Source of the DNA: Prevotellaceae bacterium UBA4336
GTDB taxonomy: Bacteria > Bacteroidota > Bacteroidia > Bacteroidales > Bacteroidaceae
Assembly: GCA_002394305.1 (NCBI GenBank)
Contig: DGTM01000013.1
Span: forward strand, 37,437 to 50,549
Length of the DNA: 13,113 nt
Reading direction: 5' to 3'
Shown here in pieces: positions 6,388 to 12,857 of the stretch. Within the stretch, counting starts at the first letter, position 1; each line of letters starts with the position of its first letter. The notes under the pieces are model-generated. The model saw only the letters and a program-made list of their open reading frames with translations. It was not told the origin of the DNA and made no database searches. The translations under genes were made by a program, and so were the position numbers.

Positions 6388-7521
6388 TCAGAGTGCAAAA
6401 AGATGATTGCATATTTCTTCTGCCATATTATTGAGAGCCATACAATCCGCGCGGCTGATTTTACGCTTGCCTGCATCATACGTCCAGGGACTTAGTATCA
6501 GGACACGACCTGCTGCACAAGCATCAAAAAGAGCATCGGCGGGTTTGTAATAATCACGGAAACCATTGTCAGCGAGGTACACAAACGGCAGTTGCTCACG
6601 CAGAAGCACCTGCATTACCTGTTTCTCATGTTCTGAGATGAACGGCGATACCATTACCGCTCCTTTACGAGCCGCCAACACACAAGAGTTCTTATAGTTC
6701 CTCAGTGGTTCTGTATCACCATTCTCCGCAGCTTTTACCATCAGGCTCCTCACGTGTACCATGGCATACGTCTCTGCTGTCAACAACATGGTATTCCCAA
6801 CGCCATCATAACTGCGCCCGCCAATCATAATCTCCCTCTGCACACGGAAATAGCCTGGCTTCAGACGTTTGGTGGCCAACCGCTGAGGATTCATGTCCAG
6901 GTAGCGGATAGTGTTTGGAAGTTGGGTGTTGTGCCCCATTGAACGGATGAAAGGCATTTCGGTAAAGACCGGAGGCAAACGATAGTAAGCATCGTCCCCT
7001 ATTTGTTTCTGCAGTCCCGCAGAGAAGGCCTCCATTCGGTTCGTCTCTTCCCGAAGCCCCTGCTGTGCAATATCCCCGCTTCCTTCATGGCTTCCTTCTT
7101 GTCTCTCTTCTTGTTTCCCTTCTTGGCAGTTTCTCCGAATATCATTCGGAACAATAGAAGAAGCCGCCGACCAGGCACGTCCCAGCTTCTTCACGCCTTG
7201 CCAGAATCCCCGCACCACTCCCCTAATACCTACTTGCATAGTGCGCCTGACGTACAAGACCGCATGAAGGTGGTCGGGCATGAGGCAAAAGTGCAGCACC
7301 TGCACCTCCGGATGATGCTGTGGAATGCCAATCAGACAATCCACCAAGGCATTGCCCAGCACCGTACGCCGCACTTTAGCCCTGTCCGGGTTGCCGTCAG
7401 GTATCTCAAGAGTCCCCAGCAAAGGCCGTCGGTCAGGGATTGTCAGCGTGATGTGATACAGACCTATGCCCTTCCACGTCGTGCCCGGCTCCTGCCATTT
7501 CCATTTCTCCTGATCTGCCAT
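6388..7521 (-). CDS. REP-associated-type Y1 (HUH) transposase with a Rossmann-like C-terminal domain
   Basis: The protein is 377 aa. The N-terminal domain begins 'YHITLTIPDR' (22-31) and carries the Y1 metal-binding HxH in 'LMPDHLHAVLY' (H84, H86). The likely catalytic tyrosine is Tyr207 in 'TIRYLDMNPQR', matching the YxxxNP motif of RAYT proteins. These enzymes cut single-stranded DNA at hairpins. A low-complexity Glu/Gln/Gly/Ser insert lies at about 131-155. Past residue 240 there is an extra region not found in minimal RAYTs. Its pattern (GAVMVSPFI at 287-295, LADNGFRDYYKP at 316-327, GRVLILSPW at 338-346, then 'ISRADCMALNNMAEEI') resembles a Rossmann/DprA-LOG-like fold. Upstream in-frame TAA supports the start at 7521. 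It is flanked by short repeats, with no terminal inverted repeats of an ordinary IS. The domain assignment of the C-terminus is inference. Confidence 0.78.
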   Translation of the reverse strand: MADQEKWKWQEPGTTWKGIGLYHITLTIPDRRPLLGTLEIPDGNPDRAKVRRTVLGNALVDCLIGIPQHHPEVQVLHFCLMPDHLHAVLYVRRTMQVGIRGVVRGFWQGVKKLGRAWSAASSIVPNDIRRNCQEGKQEERQEGSHEGSGDIAQQGLREETNRMEAFSAGLQKQIGDDAYYRLPPVFTEMPFIRSMGHNTQLPNTIRYLDMNPQRLATKRLKPGYFRVQREIMIGGRSYDGVGNTMLLTAETYAMVHVRSLMVKAAENGDTEPLRNYKNSCVLAARKGAVMVSPFISEHEKQVMQVLLREQLPFVYLADNGFRDYYKPADALFDACAAGRVLILSPWTYDAGKRKISRADCMALNNMAEEICNHLFAL

Positions 7522-7624
7522 CAGCCAAATCCGTTAAATCGTTTCCTCCTTCTTCTTCATTTGGCATGCATCTGTTTAATCTGCTTAATCTGTAGTTGTT
7601 CCTAAATATCCGAAACTTCAGTAA
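7522..7624. other. Short intergenic stretch with AATC(T/C)G repeats before the transposase gene
   Basis: Variants of AATCTG(T)TTAA (for example AATCCGTTAAATCG and TTTAATCTGCTTAATCTG) recur between the serine hydrolase stop and the transposase start. Similar short repeats are common in Bacteroidales intergenic DNA. No promoter motif was seen. On the minus strand GAAGGAGG occurs about 20 bases before the transposase ATG, followed by an in-frame TAA. Confidence 0.4.
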
Positions 7625-8701
7625 CTACTTCAGCGCGGGCAGGATGTAGTCCCAGATGAGGTTCTGTTCGGCCTGCATGTCGTTTAGGTCGGCTGTGTTG
7701 ACCACCACCGCATCCTTCTCGGGGATGACGATGATGTACTGACCGCCAGCTCCATCGGCTCGGAAGGCGTTGTGGCGGCAGCGCCATACCTGATAGCCGT
7801 AGCCTTGCACCCAATCGCTGTTCTCTGGGGTCAGTCCGCTTTCTGCCACCTTGTCCGCCCTGATCCATGATGGCTGGCAAGGGACCTGCCGACGGGTCAT
7901 CTCTGTGACATAATTCTCCGGCAGCACCTGCTTCCCCTTCCATTTGCCTTTCTGCAGGAGCAGTTGTCCCATCTTAGCCAAGTCCTCGGTCTTCAGGTAA
8001 AGCCCCCATCCGCCGCAGTTGATGCCCTGCGGACTCTCGTCCCAACGCGGTGCCTCGATGCCGAGCGGGTCGAAGAGACGCGGTTGCAAGTACTCGACCA
8101 CCTTCTGCCCCGTCACCTTCTGCACGATGGCCGAGAGCATGTACGTCCCCATGCTGTTGTAGCAGAAATACGTGCCCGGCTCATGCTCCACGGGCCAGTC
8201 GAGGAACGTCTTCACCCAAGTGCTTCCCTCCTTCCTGCGCGACGGCTCGGAATCGTGTCCGCAGTTCATCGTCAGCAGGTTGCGAATCGTCACCTTCTTC
8301 AGGTTCTCTGAGGGAGAGGCAGGCAAGTCGTCGGGGAAGAAGGAAACCAGTTTGTCGTCGAGCGACAGGAGTCCTTCCTCGATGGCCAAGCCAACGGCAG
8401 CCGACGTGAACGTCTTGCTCACGCTGTTCAGGACGTGCGGCTTCTGAGCTTCACCGCCGTTCAACCATTTCTCGTACTTCACTTTGCCATGCTGCAACAC
8501 CATGACGCTCTGGATGTTGAGCTTCTGGTCCTTTGCCGCTTGCAGATAGTTCTCCATAGCAGCATTCAGCCGGCTGTCGGGCTTGGCATGCTTCAGAGAG
8601 GTCGTTCCCTTGCCGGTTGATTTAGCCGACGCGCCTGTCAATGCAAAGCCGCACAGACAGAATAATACGGTCAGACCGTAACGAAAGATGATGTGTTTCA
8701 T
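7625..8701 (-). CDS. Periplasmic serine hydrolase (class C beta-lactamase/PBP-like)
   Basis: The protein is 358 aa with an N-terminal signal peptide: KHIIFRYGL, a hydrophobic core, and probable signal peptidase I cleavage after ASA at residue 26. The beta-lactamase-fold motifs are S93-V-S-K96 (nucleophile and general base, in 'LNSVSKTFTS'), Y181-N-S (the YxN-type motif), and 'GAGGQ' (317-321) in place of the third KTG/HTG motif. This places it with the family that includes esterases, D-aminopeptidases and transpeptidase-like enzymes. True beta-lactam hydrolysis cannot be inferred. It has its own promoter at 8756-8785 with a leader of about 50 nt and is divergent from menA. The substrate is unknown. 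Confidence 0.88.
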   Translation of the reverse strand: MKHIIFRYGLTVLFCLCGFALTGASAKSTGKGTTSLKHAKPDSRLNAAMENYLQAAKDQKLNIQSVMVLQHGKVKYEKWLNGGEAQKPHVLNSVSKTFTSAAVGLAIEEGLLSLDDKLVSFFPDDLPASPSENLKKVTIRNLLTMNCGHDSEPSRRKEGSTWVKTFLDWPVEHEPGTYFCYNSMGTYMLSAIVQKVTGQKVVEYLQPRLFDPLGIEAPRWDESPQGINCGGWGLYLKTEDLAKMGQLLLQKGKWKGKQVLPENYVTEMTRRQVPCQPSWIRADKVAESGLTPENSDWVQGYGYQVWRCRHNAFRADGAGGQYIIVIPEKDAVVVNTADLNDMQAEQNLIWDYILPALK

Positions 8702-8755
8702 AAGTGTATCTCTTTTTTAGTTGATGCAATATGTCGGTTTCTAACATTCCCCCTG

Positions 8756-8785
8756 CAAATATACAAAGAATTTTCCAAGCACAAA
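8756..8785 (-). promoter_or_regulatory. Promoter of the serine hydrolase gene
   Basis: On the minus strand TTTG (8785-8782), 18 bases, then TATATTTG (8763-8756) matches the Bacteroidetes consensus. Transcription would begin near 8750, about 48 bases before the ATG. Confidence 0.75.
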
Positions 8786-8912
8786 GTGATTTGCCCAACT
8801 TTTTATGAAAAGTCAGGCAATCCATCGTTTCAGCGGAGGACAAGGAATAATGCAAAATAACAAAGTGTGTGCTTCGATGAGTCGGTTGGGTTAAACTTTC
8901 GTGCAGGAGTGT

Positions 8913-8943
8913 TTTGCAGTTAGGGGTAAAATGTATATCTTTG
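8913..8943 (+). promoter_or_regulatory. Promoter of menA
   Basis: TTTG (8913-8916), 19 bases, then TATCTTTG (8936-8943) is a perfect Bacteroidetes -33/-7 match. The predicted start near 8949 leaves only about 18 nt of leader before the menA ATG. Confidence 0.82.
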
Positions 8944-8967
8944 CGGCAGTAAAACCAATAATATTAT

Positions 8968-9849
8968 ATGAAACAGATACTCCTCTGGCTTCGCATCATC
9001 CGGCCACAGACCCTGTTCGCATCGCTCTGTCCTGTGCTAGTCGGACTCATGGTTGCCCATACACTCATCCATCAAAGCAGCTCCTTCGCGCATCTGACAG
9101 CCGTCCTGACTGCCTCCTGTGCCCTGGCACTGCAGGTCTTGAGCAATCTCATCAATGACTACTATGATTACAAACGCGGCACAGACAAGCAGGGCCGGGT
9201 AGGATTCAAACGTGCATTGGCAGAAGGAACGGTGACCGAACATGCGATGCGGACAGCTTGTTGCATCACGCTGGCCATCAGTCTCCTGCTCGGTGCCATA
9301 CTCTGCTGGATAGGAGGCTGGACAATCGTCGCCATTGGCCTCACAGCCATCCTGTTCGCCTGGCTTTACACCGCTACACCCTATTCGCTCTCTTATCTGG
9401 GCATAGCCGACATCTTCGTGTTCCTCTATTATGGAGTCGTCGCCACTTGGGGGACCGTCTGGCTGCAATATCGGGCAGCAGGACTGACGCTTGACCTCAG
9501 TCAGATGCAGCCCGTCTATGCCGGTGCCGTCTGCGGACTTATCTCGATGTGTGTGCTCTTCATCAACAACATCCGCGACATGGACGATGACCGCTTGGTG
9601 GGCAAACGCACCATTCCCGTCAGGTTTGGAGGGACGGCAGCACTCGGCATCCTGGGCATCATCGTTATGCTCATGCCCGTGTTCGCCTGGCTTGCATTCG
9701 GACTGAGCTGGGCCGTCGCAGTCATCATCCCCGCCGGACTCCTGTATTGCAACGTCTTGCGAGCCCAAGGTGCCCAGTACAACCTCTGCCTCCTCCAGGC
9801 CGGCCTCGTCAACCTCGTTTATGTCGTGCTTGTCTGGCTGAGTATCTGA
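8968..9849 (+). CDS. menA: 1,4-dihydroxy-2-naphthoate polyprenyltransferase
   Basis: The protein is 293 aa, the normal length for MenA. This UbiA-superfamily integral membrane enzyme attaches the polyprenyl chain to 1,4-dihydroxy-2-naphthoate, giving demethylmenaquinone for anaerobic respiration. The two Asp-rich prenyl-diphosphate/Mg motifs are present: 'NLINDYYDYKRGTD' (60-73) and 'NNIRDMDDDRLVGKRT' (200-215). About eight or nine hydrophobic helices surround them. The N-terminal 'WLRIIRPQTLFASLCPVLVG' (7-26) is typical of the family. It is transcribed rightward from its own promoter and no other menaquinone gene is adjacent. A hairpin follows 22 bases after the stop. Confidence 0.95.
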   Translation: MKQILLWLRIIRPQTLFASLCPVLVGLMVAHTLIHQSSSFAHLTAVLTASCALALQVLSNLINDYYDYKRGTDKQGRVGFKRALAEGTVTEHAMRTACCITLAISLLLGAILCWIGGWTIVAIGLTAILFAWLYTATPYSLSYLGIADIFVFLYYGVVATWGTVWLQYRAAGLTLDLSQMQPVYAGAVCGLISMCVLFINNIRDMDDDRLVGKRTIPVRFGGTAALGILGIIVMLMPVFAWLAFGLSWAVAVIIPAGLLYCNVLRAQGAQYNLCLLQAGLVNLVYVVLVWLSI

Positions 9850-9870
9850 AGAATAAAAATGGAAGCAAAT

Positions 9871-9898
9871 AGCCGCCTATCTTCGCAGATGGGCGGCT
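9871..9898 (+). terminator. Hairpin downstream of menA, probable terminator
   Basis: AGCCGCC...GGCGGCT encloses an ATCT/AGAT extension and a TCGC loop, giving about 12 pairs with one T-G wobble. The T-tract is weak: a TTTTT follows only after about 18 bases. It may act on both strands because A-rich sequence lies on the menA side. Confidence 0.5.
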
Positions 9899-10346
9899 GA
9901 GTGAAAAGTGAAAAATTTTTGTCACACAGAAAGCATGGAAATGTTTTAGTCCCGCCTTAACAACTCGTTCACGAACATGAGAACACGCCGACAGTTGTAT
10001 AATCTCTCTTTTCACCATCAAACCACAATTTCCTGGTCGATGATTCCGACGACACGCTGCCAAGGTCAAAGCCAAGGTTAATCCCCATAGATTCATGCCC
10101 GCCAGCAGTACAACAAGTTCTTCATATGGTCTTGAGACCACACGAAGACCTCTTTATTGAATAAGGACTTCTTTCTTAATCTTGTTAATGATGTCTTGAT
10201 TCATAATAATTCCGTTTGTTGTTCTGGTTGCATAGTTCGTCATATTTCCTATATTATGCAACATTTTCGCCCAATAAATTATCCTATCCTTGATTTTTAC
10301 AATTAGACGTGACCGCTGATTCTAAAATCTTTGTTCAAAGCGAAAA
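9899..10346. other. Long gene-poor stretch with possible coding relics
   Basis: No convincing intact gene was seen. On the minus strand a short frame starts at 10203 (MNQDIINKIKKEVLIQ, then stop). Another starts at 10141 (MVSRPYEELVVLLAG..., to 9809). A third, 10088-9969, reads MGINLGFDLGSVSS...DYTTVGVFSCS. Their positions in succession could represent a frameshifted old gene, but none matches a family I recognise. An 8-bp inverted repeat, GTTGCATA/TATGCAAC, sits at 10227-10262. Confidence 0.35.
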
Positions 10347-10377
10347 CAGGAAGCGACACAATAAATGCAGCTTCCTG
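10347..10377 (-). terminator. Terminator after the FISUMP lipoprotein gene
   Basis: On the minus strand CAGGAAGC (10377-10370) pairs perfectly with GCTTCCTG (10354-10347) across a 15-base loop and is followed by TTTTCGCTTT. It lies about 60 bases past the stop codon. Confidence 0.65.
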
Positions 10378-10437
10378 ATTTCTTATTTGAAAGGAATTAA
10401 TATCCACGTTAATCAAATTGTCTTTCCTTTTTCAGTT

Positions 10438-11739
10438 CTATTGGTTTTTAACTGGACGGATGGATAAACCATTGCAACGATCCACACCACCACTACCGTT
10501 TCCACTCACACCCGCATAAGCAGTACCAAAACTCATGTAACAACCACCACATCCAGGATAGTAGCTGTCTAAGGAAAGCTCACGAGACCAATAATAGCCC
10601 GTTTCGCCGCTATAAAATTGACCGTTCGCGTGACGATATCCTGATGCTGACATGAAAATGCTTTTGTTGTTATTCTTGCTTGTAATCTTTATTCCATTGA
10701 CACCATACTGCATTTTCCATTCTATTGTAGTGTAGTTACTATTTATAAGCTCTTCGAACTGCTCTTTACTCGGCATCTTCCAACCATCACCCCAATTTGC
10801 TGTTGCAGCATCATCTATTGGCTCAAGCACTGTCTTGTTATCAACTATACCATAATTACTATTTATACCATACTTCGTCAATTGGTTTTGAGTACCATTG
10901 CTGTACTTGTAGGAATTCCATCCTCCCCCTCCTGGTCTTGTGTCACCCCATGCAAAGAGATTTCCATACTCCCAAGGAATGTCTGCTCCGATATTACATG
11001 TTGCCCAAAGTGTTCCGGAAGGCAAGCCCAAATCAACATATTCATGTTCTGTTGTAGAAGATTGCAAAGGGATACTAAATGTTGTTCCATCAGCAAGGAC
11101 AAATGTCACTTCCGTAGTGCCTACATTTATAGAACTAAAGAAAGAAGCACCATCTGCACCCTTGTCACCAGTTGCCTTGCCCAACATCTGCCAAGATGTA
11201 CCTGCGTCATAAGAGACATACCAGTACTCATTCTCTATCTTTAATAGTGGAGTTATGCCATTGTCACCTTTTGTACCATTAGTGCCATCTTGACCATCAA
11301 TACCAGAAGCACGCACTTTTGCACCACTACCTGTTAACAACCATTCGCCATCAATGGTCCAATAATATAATCCATCGACATCTTGTTTTACACCTATTAC
11401 AGGAGTATAGCCGTCGTTTCCATCATTACCATCTTTGCCGTCTGAACCATTGTAAATAGTTATAGGAGCAGATTTCAAAAATGTAATTGTATGGCCAATT
11501 TGAATGCCGTTTCTCATTACGGGAGCTACGTTGGTTATGTAGTCCCCATTTTCGACAGCAGCAACAATTGCTTGTAAGGAAGTGATGTTCGTATTCATGT
11601 CTTTGCACTTCTCTTCTAATGCTGTTAAACGAGAATTTATTCCCTTAACATAGTCCCAGATTTCCGAGTCGTCATACTTGCTGCAACTAAACATAGTAAG
11701 CATAAACAGCAAGGTTGTGATAATGCTTTTTGCCTTCAT
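10438..11739 (-). CDS. DUF4988 / collagen-like / FISUMP surface lipoprotein
   Basis: From Met at 11739 the protein is 433 aa. This start is preferred over 11769 because 'MKAKSIITTLLFMLTMFSCS' is a standard lipoprotein signal with lipidated Cys19. Next comes a DUF4988-like region with a short coiled coil ('IWDYVKGINSRLTALEEKCK', about 27-46). Collagen-like Gly-X-Y stretches follow at 98-110 (SDGKDGNDGNDG), 146-161 and 190-199. The C-terminal domain (about 232-433) is of the FISUMP/C-type-lectin type, with EHEYVDLGLPSGTLWATCNI, FAWGDT, GWKMPSKEQFEEL, SASGYR, GYYWSRE and terminal LSIRPV. It is probably a surface-exposed binding protein. The gene is more A+T-rich than dapA or menA, suggesting recent acquisition. 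It has a promoter at 11991-12020 and a 245-nt structured leader. Confidence 0.85.
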   Translation of the reverse strand: MKAKSIITTLLFMLTMFSCSKYDDSEIWDYVKGINSRLTALEEKCKDMNTNITSLQAIVAAVENGDYITNVAPVMRNGIQIGHTITFLKSAPITIYNGSDGKDGNDGNDGYTPVIGVKQDVDGLYYWTIDGEWLLTGSGAKVRASGIDGQDGTNGTKGDNGITPLLKIENEYWYVSYDAGTSWQMLGKATGDKGADGASFFSSINVGTTEVTFVLADGTTFSIPLQSSTTEHEYVDLGLPSGTLWATCNIGADIPWEYGNLFAWGDTRPGGGGWNSYKYSNGTQNQLTKYGINSNYGIVDNKTVLEPIDDAATANWGDGWKMPSKEQFEELINSNYTTIEWKMQYGVNGIKITSKNNNKSIFMSASGYRHANGQFYSGETGYYWSRELSLDSYYPGCGGCYMSFGTAYAGVSGNGSGGVDRCNGLSIRPVKNQ

Positions 11740-11778
11740 TGTTTTATTCTTTTGCTCCTCCAGTTCCATAAAAAGCAG

Positions 11779-11889
11779 TTAATCTATGCAGAAGCGTGGA
11801 ACTGTATCCACATCCCTGACTGTGGTCCTAGGAAAACCTTGTACGGGAGATTCAGATAACATTCCACGCCTAAACGCGGAAGCCATCAT
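11779..11889 (-). CDS. Possible 36-aa leader open frame inside the structured RNA
   Basis: ATGATG at 11889 opens a 36-codon frame ending TAA at 11781-11779, containing SAFRRGMLSESPVQGFPRTT. It lies wholly within the leader of the FISUMP gene and ends 39 bases before that gene's start. No Shine-Dalgarno site is evident and the same bases form strong inverted repeats, so RNA structure may be the real constraint. It could also be a translated leader peptide. Confidence 0.25.
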   Translation of the reverse strand: MMASAFRRGMLSESPVQGFPRTTVRDVDTVPRFCID

Positions 11890-11928
11890 GTTCTCTTGCC
11901 GTACTTGAAATTTCCTAGGTTTCAGTCA
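11794..11928 (-). ncRNA. Structured leader RNA with competing helices
   Basis: On the minus-strand transcript the following nested helices form one long arm: 11928-11923 with 11822-11817 (TGACUG/CAGUCA), 11919-11911 with 11835-11827 (CCUAGGAAA/UUUCCUAGG), 11904-11899 with 11846-11841 (GUACGG/CCGUAC), 11895-11892 with 11850-11847, and apical 11881-11875 with 11868-11862. The apical strand 11869-11862 (GCGTGGAA) also pairs perfectly with downstream 11801-11794 (TTCCACGC). That pairing crosses the main arm, so it is either a pseudoknot or an alternative fold. Hairpin 11825-11821/11812-11808 competes with the outer helix. It lies between the promoter and the FISUMP gene. No known RNA family was identified. 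Confidence 0.6.
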
Positions 11929-11990
11929 CAAGACGAGCATAACGCTTCGTTTTTTTCGATAAGATATGCTTTCCTTACGGATAGCAGTTG

Positions 11991-12020
11991 CAAAGTTACG
12001 CTTTTTCTTCTAAATACAAA
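11991..12020 (-). promoter_or_regulatory. Promoter of the FISUMP lipoprotein gene
   Basis: On the minus strand TTTG (12020-12017), 18 bases, then TAACTTTG (11998-11991) matches the Bacteroidetes consensus. A start near 11985 gives an unusually long leader of about 245 nt. Confidence 0.75.
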
Positions 12021-12099
12021 AGCACCTGCCAATTTTTTTTTTGTAAATTTGTCGGTGAAACTAGATGATAAGAAGGGAATTGCGACAGAAATCAAAAAC

Positions 12100-12174
12100 A
12101 CTCGTCACTCGTCACTAGGACTATGTAATTTGTTACAAGACAAAGTTTTCAAAGGTGACAAGTAGGTGACGAGT
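12100..12174. repeat. Dyad of repeated ACTCGTCAC / GTGACGAGT
   Basis: ACTCGTCAC occurs twice, overlapping, at 12100-12108 and 12107-12115. GTGACGAGT is at 12166-12174, with a one-mismatch copy GTGACAAGT at 12155-12163. On the minus strand the dyad is followed by GTTTTTG, so it may terminate the toxin-antitoxin relic transcript. It may also be a mobile or repeat element end. Confidence 0.6.
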
Positions 12175-12187
12175 TATTCGACAATCG

Positions 12188-12376
12188 TCACTGGGATTGT
12201 CTTGTCTCCTGATATTCTCTCCAGACTTCCCCGGCCAGGTACTTGTCGCTGCGACAATGGAGGTCGGCCACTCCTTCTTCGATAAGATTGGCTGTCTCGG
12301 AATTGTAGTAGATGTCTGTGGCCTCGTCGAGCGGAACGCCATACAAATTACTGATGCAGATGATGATTCTGGCACA
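12188..12376 (-). pseudogene. DUF3791-like gene fragment, start lost
   Basis: A 62-residue frame with no start codon, ending TGA at 12190-12188, contains 'IIICISNLYGVPLDEATDIY', 'IEEGVADLHCRSDKYLA' and 'EVWREYQE'. This is the pattern of small DUF3791-type proteins of Bacteroidales. The N-terminus is missing, and the frame above it meets TGA at about 12404. It overlaps the downstream end of the PIN fragment in another frame, as expected from a deletion junction near 12376-12390. DUF3791 genes often lie near toxin-antitoxin-like or DUF3990 genes. The family call is by recollected pattern. Confidence 0.6.
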
Positions 12377-12479
12377 CTGGGCACTTCGTAAAGTCTGTTT
12401 GCTTCAGAACATCGTAATGATGGTCTTGCGTGACGATATAGCGGGCATTAGCCTTGAAGGCGCAGTCCAAGAACTTGCC
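12348..12479 (-). pseudogene. PIN-domain toxin, C-terminal fragment
   Basis: The minus frame from 12479 reads GKFLDCAFKANARYIVTQDH, then HYDVLKQTDFTK. This is the C-terminal active-site part of PIN-domain RNases of the 'putative toxin-antitoxin system toxin component, PIN family' type: D in 'LDCA' and D in 'TQDHH' are acidic metal ligands, followed by the usual YDVLKxxDFxK. Homology ends at about 12384 and the frame then runs unrelated to TAA at 12350-12348. The N-terminal two thirds, including the first catalytic Asp, are missing. The fragment begins at the point where the antitoxin gene's conserved part ends, one frame off. It is a clear deletion remnant and cannot encode an active toxin. 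Confidence 0.75.
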
Positions 12480-12705
12480 TGTAGGGTGTGCGCATGTGTT
12501 CGTGTTTCCACTCTTCTATCACGCCCTCATTGATAACACCCTCATCCCACAGACGGTCGAGGGCATCCTCTGCACGCTTGGCAAAATACTGGCCGAGCAT
12601 ACGGCGGATGTCCTGCATCTCCACTTCAGAAGAGACACGCGACACCATTTCCAACATCTCTATCTGGAAAGAGGTAAATGGCTTTGACTGTATTGCTGCT
12701 TCCAT
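12448..12705 (-). CDS. Antitoxin-like small protein of a decayed PIN toxin-antitoxin locus
   Basis: The protein is 85 aa and mostly helical. It has 'MEAAIQSKPFTSFQIEMLEM' at the start, then 'ALDRLWDEGVINEGVIEEWK' and 'HEHMRTPYRQ'. This matches my recollection of a Bacteroidales small-protein family encoded just upstream of PIN-family toxin genes. The family usually ends at or near 'MRTPYR'. Here seven extra residues (VLGLRLQG region) come from reading into the PIN remnant in the wrong frame, so the C-terminus is a deletion junction. The promoter at 12726-12756 is intact, with a leader of about 14 nt. The protein may persist as an orphan antitoxin, or be neutral. DNA binding was not recognised. 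Confidence 0.65.
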   Translation of the reverse strand: MEAAIQSKPFTSFQIEMLEMVSRVSSEVEMQDIRRMLGQYFAKRAEDALDRLWDEGVINEGVIEEWKHEHMRTPYRQVLGLRLQG

Positions 12706-12725
12706 GAATCAATTCTAATCTGTTG

Positions 12726-12756
12726 CAAAAATACGACAAAAAATGAGAGTAACAAA
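12726..12756 (-). promoter_or_regulatory. Promoter of the antitoxin-like gene
   Basis: On the minus strand TTTG (12756-12753), 19 bases, then TATTTTTG (12733-12726) matches the consensus. The predicted start is near 12719, giving a leader of about 14 nt. The promoter is intact although the operon behind it is broken. Confidence 0.75.
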
Positions 12757-12807
12757 TAAAAACCTGAAAATATGAGCAAACTAACCGATTTCACGACCTC
12801 TACAAGA

Positions 12808-12845
12808 GCCTCCCCATCGCTTGCGGTTGCAAACAGATGGGAGGC
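12808..12845. repeat. Hairpin downstream of the 60-aa peptide gene
   Basis: GCCTCCCCATC (12808-12818) and GATGGGAGGC (12836-12845) pair with one bulged C, 12 bases past the peptide gene's stop codon. No T-tract follows on the minus strand, so it is a weak terminator candidate or a repeat. Confidence 0.5.
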
Positions 12846-12857
12846 ACGTCTTCATTT

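Noticed and set aside
9037..9768. 243-codon minus-strand frame
   Set aside because: It is antisense to menA, whose two Asp-rich motifs identify the true strand.
11794..12020. Invertible promoter upstream of the FISUMP gene
   Set aside because: The inverted repeats at 11827-11835 and 11911-11919 do not flank the promoter at 11991-12020, and no recombinase gene is nearby.
12044..12051. TAAATTTG as a plus-strand -7 box
   Set aside because: No TTTG lies 18-20 bases upstream and no plus-strand gene follows.
11896..12165. 89-codon plus-strand frame
   Set aside because: It covers the promoter and leader of the FISUMP gene, and its composition is not protein-like.
12133..12384. 83-codon minus-strand frame
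   Set aside because: It is the wrong register. The neighbouring frames carry the PIN and DUF3791 similarities.
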